Assembly: GCA_033065855.1 (NCBI GenBank)
Contig: JAVXUO010002535.1
Location: 1 to 64,000 of the forward strand
Reading direction: 5' to 3'
DNA length: 64,000 bases
Source of the DNA: Escallonia rubra
Taxonomy: Eukaryota; Streptophyta; Magnoliopsida; Escalloniales; Escalloniaceae
Position 1 is the stretch's first letter. The number at the start of each line of letters is the position of its first letter. The notes under the pieces are model-generated. The model was given only the letters and a program-made list of their open reading frames with translations. It did not search any database and was not told where the DNA came from. The position numbers and the translations under genes are program-made. Positions 59,888 to 64,000 of the stretch are shown here, piece after piece.

Positions 59888-60913
59888 ATGACTCGTAAAA
59901 GTTTATTGTTCCATTGCCTGTCTATCTTCATTGCAATTGCCTCAAGTGCAATTGCAAATGTACAAGAAGCCGATCCCTTTGTATGTAGCAAAACCAGTAG
60001 AGAACATGGAAGAAGCCATAAGGTTCCCCCATGAAGCGACCCTAAAGCTGTTGTTCAATCCAAAGATGTCAAAATTGTACCAGAAACTGGTGTATCCGGT
60101 AGGCTTTACATCCCCAAAACCGCAAAAAGGGCCAAAAACTTCCTCTTATAATTTACTTCCACAGAGGGGGCTTTTGCACGGAAAGTGCCTTCTCCTCAGC
60201 TACCACAACTATTGTAATTCTCTCGTCGAAAACGCAACGTCATCATGGTGTCTGTGGAATATAGGCTAGCACCAAAGTACCCTTTTCCCGTCGATTATAA
60301 TGGCGCAATTGATTCTCTCAGGTGGGTTGCTTCTCATGCTAATGGTGGTAGTCGTGGAGAAGTTTGGCTCAAGGAATATGCCAATTTTAATTGTGTGTTG
60401 TTCGTGGGAGATGGTTCTGGTACTACCCTAGCACACAACATTGTTGCCACTCTCAGGTTCCAAACTATTGACCGGGATCAACAAAGTGAAAGGGATCAAC
60501 CTCGACGACATTGTGCTAACTGATCCCATCTTGTGGAGCGAAAATCACATATTTGATAGATAGTCCAATGGAAGAGCACTAGTTAACAAGTTGTGGCGTT
60601 TTGTGTTGAATCCCACCAAAGCGCGTGTTTCGGGTTAAATGACTCATGGCTGAATCCAGCCAAGGATCTGGCATTGGCAACCCTCAAGTGCCAGCGGGTG
60701 CTGCTCTATTTCTCCGGAAAAAGCGCGTTCATGGAGGGAAACTATGGTTACATCGGGCCATTACGGAAGACTGGGTGGAAGGGAGTGGTCGAAGTTATGG
60801 AGGCTGTTGGGAATTTTCCAATAATTGATTCCTACCTTATTAAACATTGTACTACAAGGTATAATATGCAAAAAGAATCAATCAAATTAATTGATTGGTT
60901 TGAGAGATATTAA
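59888..60913 (+). pseudogene. Plant carboxylesterase (CXE, alpha/beta-hydrolase) pseudogene
   Basis: Recognisable blocks in order: VQSKDVKIVPETGVSGRLY, then IYFHRGGFCTESAFS, VSVEYRLAPKYPFP, LRWVASHANG, FVGDGSGTTLAHN, LNDSWLNPAKDLA, and KTGWKGVVEVMEA. This is the class I plant CXE / 2-hydroxyisoflavanone-dehydratase family, normally about 320 residues without introns. Key sites are lost: HGGG is HRGG, the nucleophile motif GDSAG is GDGSG, the Asp of the EKD block is gone (SGKSAF), and the GEDHVFH histidine block reads GNFPIID. Stops occur near 60025 and 60560, and frames change near 60130, 60230, 60470 and 60620. The N-terminus reads like a signal peptide, unusual for this cytosolic family, so the 5' end may come from elsewhere. 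Not a functional enzyme. Confidence 0.9.
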
Positions 60914-60936
60914 CTCTCAAAGATTGACATTTTATA

Positions 60937-61700
60937 AGGTTGAAAAAGGGTCACGATGTGGGTTCCCACATGGCTTGGGAAATGGAAAGGTTAAGGGTAT
61001 TTAAATGGCCATGTGACATACCATATTGTTCTAGAAACACATGGTATGCATGGCCATGCACTCGTACATGTGCGGTGCACTGTAAGCTCGCGCGCTCGGG
61101 CCGGCGGGGGCAACGGCGGCATAAAGGCGCTATTGGTGCTTTTAGGCGCACTTTGCACATGCGCATCGTTGCTAGGAGCCCTCGCCCCACTTTTTGCGAA
61201 AAATTTAGCCTATGAGCTGCATTTTTGGACTGAAACAGTGTGACTGTTGGCAAAATTAGACAGATTTTTGATCTGTTTAAATTCGAAATGGCACATGTTT
61301 ATGGTGCCTTTTACTTCAAATGATGCACCTCTTCACTGTGTCTACAGATTGTGACTGTTAAGTGACATCTGCAGAGTCACTTAACTGCCACAACTGTTTG
61401 CACCTATTCAAGGCACCTTTTGATGTCTATAAATAGGGCTGATGGTCATATCATTACTTACTTCGAAATTTCTCTCTTGCTTTCTCTCAAATTTCTATCT
61501 ATTGATTGCAATCTACTGTGATCAATAGAGTTCGCCTATTTGATCTTGGGAGGTAGATTTGTTGCTAACCTAAGCAGATTAAAAGGGAGCAAATACTATC
61601 TTAAGGAAAGAGTGCAACGCATTCAACTCAGGCTTTTCCAGTTTAGTTTTCTCCATACTGCCTTACTTTCTAACAATCTTAAGACAGTATTTTGGCTACG
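60937..61700 (+). mobile_element. 5' LTR and leader of the right-edge Copia (approximate)
   Basis: Contains the TATA box, then TTCTCTCTTGCTTTCTCTC and a 5' leader. 61.06-61.2 kb is GC-rich. The window ends before the second LTR, so this is by position and promoter only. Confidence 0.5.
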
Positions 61701-62516
61701 ATGGAGACTACTACTAGGATGCCTATGATCAACGACATCTCCAAGCTGGCTAAGTTCGATGGCTCATTCTGTAGGCGATGGAAGAGCAAGATGTACTTCT
61801 TTCTTGCAACATTGAAGATTGCCTACGTTCTCACTATTCCAAAGCCTATCGTGGAAGAAGCTGCAGATGAAGCAATTAAGCAGACTGTCATGAAGCAAAA
61901 GCAAAAGTGGGAGGAGGATGACACTTACTGCAAGGGCTACATTTTGGGAGGACTGTCCGACACTCTCTATGACGTGTACGAGATCAAGTACGCAAACAGC
62001 ACCGTAAAGAAACTTTGGGATGATCTCGACAGCAAGTACAAGACGGAGGATGTCAGGGACAAAAAATTCCTAATTAGTAAGTTGTTTGACTTCCGCATGG
62101 TAGATAGCAAGTCTATTATTACTCAGATTCATGAATTACAAATGATTATGAATTTGATTATTTCGGAGGGCCACTCTCTTGACGAGTCTTTCCAAGTGTC
62201 AACGATAATTTCTAAATTACCTTTGACTTGGAAAGAATGTTGTAAAGAGTTGAAACAAAAGAAGGATGCCATGACCATGCAAGAGTTGGTCAAGTATATC
62301 CAAGTTGAAGAGAATTCTCGAAACTTGGATAGACTTGAGTTGGAAGACAACAAGTCCTCCAAAGCTCTTGTAGTGGACCAAGGCTCCCCTAGTGGCTCTA
62401 AGCGTAAGCTTGATGGTCAAGCTTCTGCTTCTATCAACCGGCAAGACAAGCTTATAAAGGCTTGTTGGAAGTGTGGGAAAATTGGGCACTTCAAGAAGAA
62501 TTGTCGGGTGGCTTAG
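61701..62516 (+). CDS. Copia gag polyprotein, open frame
   Basis: An open frame of 271 residues from ATG 61701 (METTTRMPMIN); a TTG nine bases upstream is not used. It has the UBN2/gag-type domain (FDGSFCRRWKSKMYFFLAT, then KKLWDDLDSKY and FLISKLFDFRMVDSKSI) and ends with a CCHC knuckle, CWKCGKIGHFKKNC. Gag coats the element RNA in virus-like particles. The frame closes at a stop (TAG) right after the knuckle, where intact elements continue into pol. That stop could be a true gag end or, more likely, decay given the later stops. Confidence 0.85.
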   Translation: METTTRMPMINDISKLAKFDGSFCRRWKSKMYFFLATLKIAYVLTIPKPIVEEAADEAIKQTVMKQKQKWEEDDTYCKGYILGGLSDTLYDVYEIKYANSTVKKLWDDLDSKYKTEDVRDKKFLISKLFDFRMVDSKSIITQIHELQMIMNLIISEGHSLDESFQVSTIISKLPLTWKECCKELKQKKDAMTMQELVKYIQVEENSRNLDRLELEDNKSSKALVVDQGSPSGSKRKLDGQASASINRQDKLIKACWKCGKIGHFKKNCRVA

Positions 62517-64000
62517 AGGTAGAAAAAGGACAATGCCAATGTGGTTGACAACGAGGACTTCGTTGCAGTGGTTTCCGAAGCCAACATGTTGGGGGAAGAT
62601 GATGAGTGGTGGGTGGACTTCGGTGCAACCAAACACATTGCTAAGAACATAAATCTATTGAAGGACCTCGAGCCAGTTGTGGAGGGGCATCATCTCTGCA
62701 TGGGAAATTCTTCTTCGGCTAAGGTCATGGGCAAAGGAACTGTGGTACTCTATCTCTCCTCCGGCAAGAAGCTGAGTTAAAAAGATGTAGTATTTGTTCC
62801 CGATGTTAGGAAGAATCTTATATCTGTTGGCATGCTTAATCAGTTTGGATTTAAGATTCTTTTTTAGTCAGACAGTGTTATTCTAACTAAGGGAGGGAGC
62901 TATGTTGGCAAGGGATAAGTAACCAATGGATTGTACAAGTTTACTCTTGCTAATAAAGATATGAAAATTTCTTCTCTTGTTGTTCCATTTAATTTATGGC
63001 ATTTTAGACTAGGTCATGTCAATTATAAACGCATGAGAAGTATGGTAAACTTAGGTTTAATACCTCAAAGTACTTCACCTAGTTTAGAGAAATGTTCAGT
63101 TTGCATAAAGTCTAAAATTTTCGAAAAACCTTTTAAAGGGGTTGAGAGGAAAACACAATTGTTCGAATTAGTACATTCGGACTTATGTGAGATGGAAGGT
63201 CACCTAACAAGGGTTGGTAAAAGATATTTCATTACATTTATAGATGATTGTTCGCATTATACTTACACATATCTTCTTAGGACTAAGGATAAAGCTTTGG
63301 ATAAATTTAAAATTTATAAAGCGGAAGTAGAGAATCAATTAGATCGTAAGATAAAAATTTTACGGTCAGATATGGGAGGTGAATACTTTTCCTTTGATGA
63401 TCTATTTGAAACTTGAGGTTTCATACACCAAGTTACAGCTCCTTATAGTCCACAACAAAATGGTGTAGCCGAGAGGAAAAATAGGACCTTGCAAGAAATG
63501 GTTAATACCTTATTACTTACTTCTGATTTGCCTAAGGATTTGTGGGGGGAAGCACTCATGACTTCTACATATATACTCAACCGTATACCCATAAAGTCTC
63601 TAATGTCACACCCTATGAGTTATGGAAGAAGAGAAAACCTTCTCTTGGACACCTTAAGCTGTAGGGGTGTAGGGCATTAGTAAGGCTAACCGATCCGAAA
63701 AGACCTAAATTAGGGGAAAGAGCAATCAAATGTGTCTTCATAGGCTATGATTAACATAGTAAAGCGTATAGATTCTTAACCATGGAATCAACGGAATCCG
63801 TTAGTCAAAATATTATTTTGGAATCTAGAGATGCAAAATTCTTTCTCTAGAAATCGGAAAAGTGAAGACATAGTCGATGAGGATCAAGTTCACCTTACTC
63901 CAGAAATGGGGGAAGGAGGTGAACTAAGGAGAAGTAAGAGAGCAAGGATTGAAAAAACCTATGGTCTAGATTTCTACCAATTCATAGTTGAGGGAGGTAG
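62517..64000 (+). pseudogene. Copia pol (protease, integrase, start of RT region), broken
   Basis: Protease region: WWVDFGATKHIAKN, where the active-site DSGAT reads DFGAT (Ser to Phe), a likely loss of function. Integrase: LWHFRLGHVNYKRM, then CSVCIKSK, VHSDLCEM, FIDDCSHYTYTYL, and PQQNGVAERKNRTL. The His-Cys knuckle and the D, D, E residues are all present. Stops at about 62780, 62866, 62919 and 63415, frame changes after 63.6 kb, and the window ends before the reverse transcriptase. Inactive. Confidence 0.88.

Larger units (their letters stand above)
60937..64000 (+). mobile_element. Ty1/Copia element, plus strand, runs off the window
   Basis: LTR and leader (about 60937-61700), gag, and broken pol to the window end. 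A promoter TCTATAAATAGGG lies at 61428-61440. The exact LTR edges and primer-binding site were not fixed, because the 3' LTR is outside. The gag differs strongly from that of the Copia at 40.7-50.0 kb, so it is another lineage. Confidence 0.85.

Overview
This is nuclear DNA from a flowering plant, almost certainly a eudicot. Genes carry GT-AG introns and plant-specific families are present (a SAG12/SAG39-type papain protease, a TTL tetratricopeptide protein, a plant carboxylesterase). The spacers are AT-rich and full of plant LTR retrotransposons, LINEs, hAT, Mutator, CACTA and PIF/Harbinger relatives. I see no rRNA, tRNA, CRISPR array or bacterial-style operon. The species cannot be named from the sequence.

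Layout. 1-1.5 kb: one intact two-exon cysteine protease gene on the minus strand with a TATA box. 1.5-5.6 kb: AT-rich and GGT-rich spacer with a Copia scar. 5.6-9.7 kb: remains of a Tat-type Ty3/gypsy element on the minus strand (LTR, 78-bp minisatellite, and a broken plus-strand gene of the 'putative gypsy type transposon' family, probably an antisense extra ORF). 9.7-20.9 kb: MITEs, a hAT element with exact target duplications and unassigned spacer. 21.2-22.4 kb: a SIRE/Maximus-like solo LTR inserted into a decayed L1-type LINE that runs to about 27.4 kb. 28.8-32.5 kb: a TTL gene whose N-terminal and TPR exons are open but whose C-terminal thioredoxin-like exons are broken. 34.0-35.3 kb: a second SIRE-like LTR.

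37.6-59.4 kb is a deep nest. A Ty3/gypsy element with 700-bp LTRs contains a Tekay/Del-like LTR, which contains a 9.4-kb Copia element. The Copia itself holds a hAT element in its leader and a Mutator-like element in its 5' LTR. A further hAT sits in the Tekay-like LTR, a CACTA-like element in the gypsy gag, and a PIF-like MITE in the gypsy 5' LTR. For two of these insertions the empty site is preserved in the sister LTR inside this window. 59.9-60.9 kb: a carboxylesterase pseudogene that has lost its catalytic residues. 61-64 kb: a second, broken Copia element running off the right edge.

The most interesting pattern is gene-fragment capture. A hAT element carries part of a 2-oxoglutarate dioxygenase. 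Another carries the start of a saccharopine-dehydrogenase-like gene plus an unrelated membrane-protein exon. The CACTA-like element carries intron-containing pieces of an LRR receptor kinase. The three large hAT elements belong to different TIR families but share one architecture: short TIR, arms packed with one short motif, and a GC-rich cargo centre. The only clearly intact host gene is the cysteine protease; the TTL gene may still give a truncated protein.
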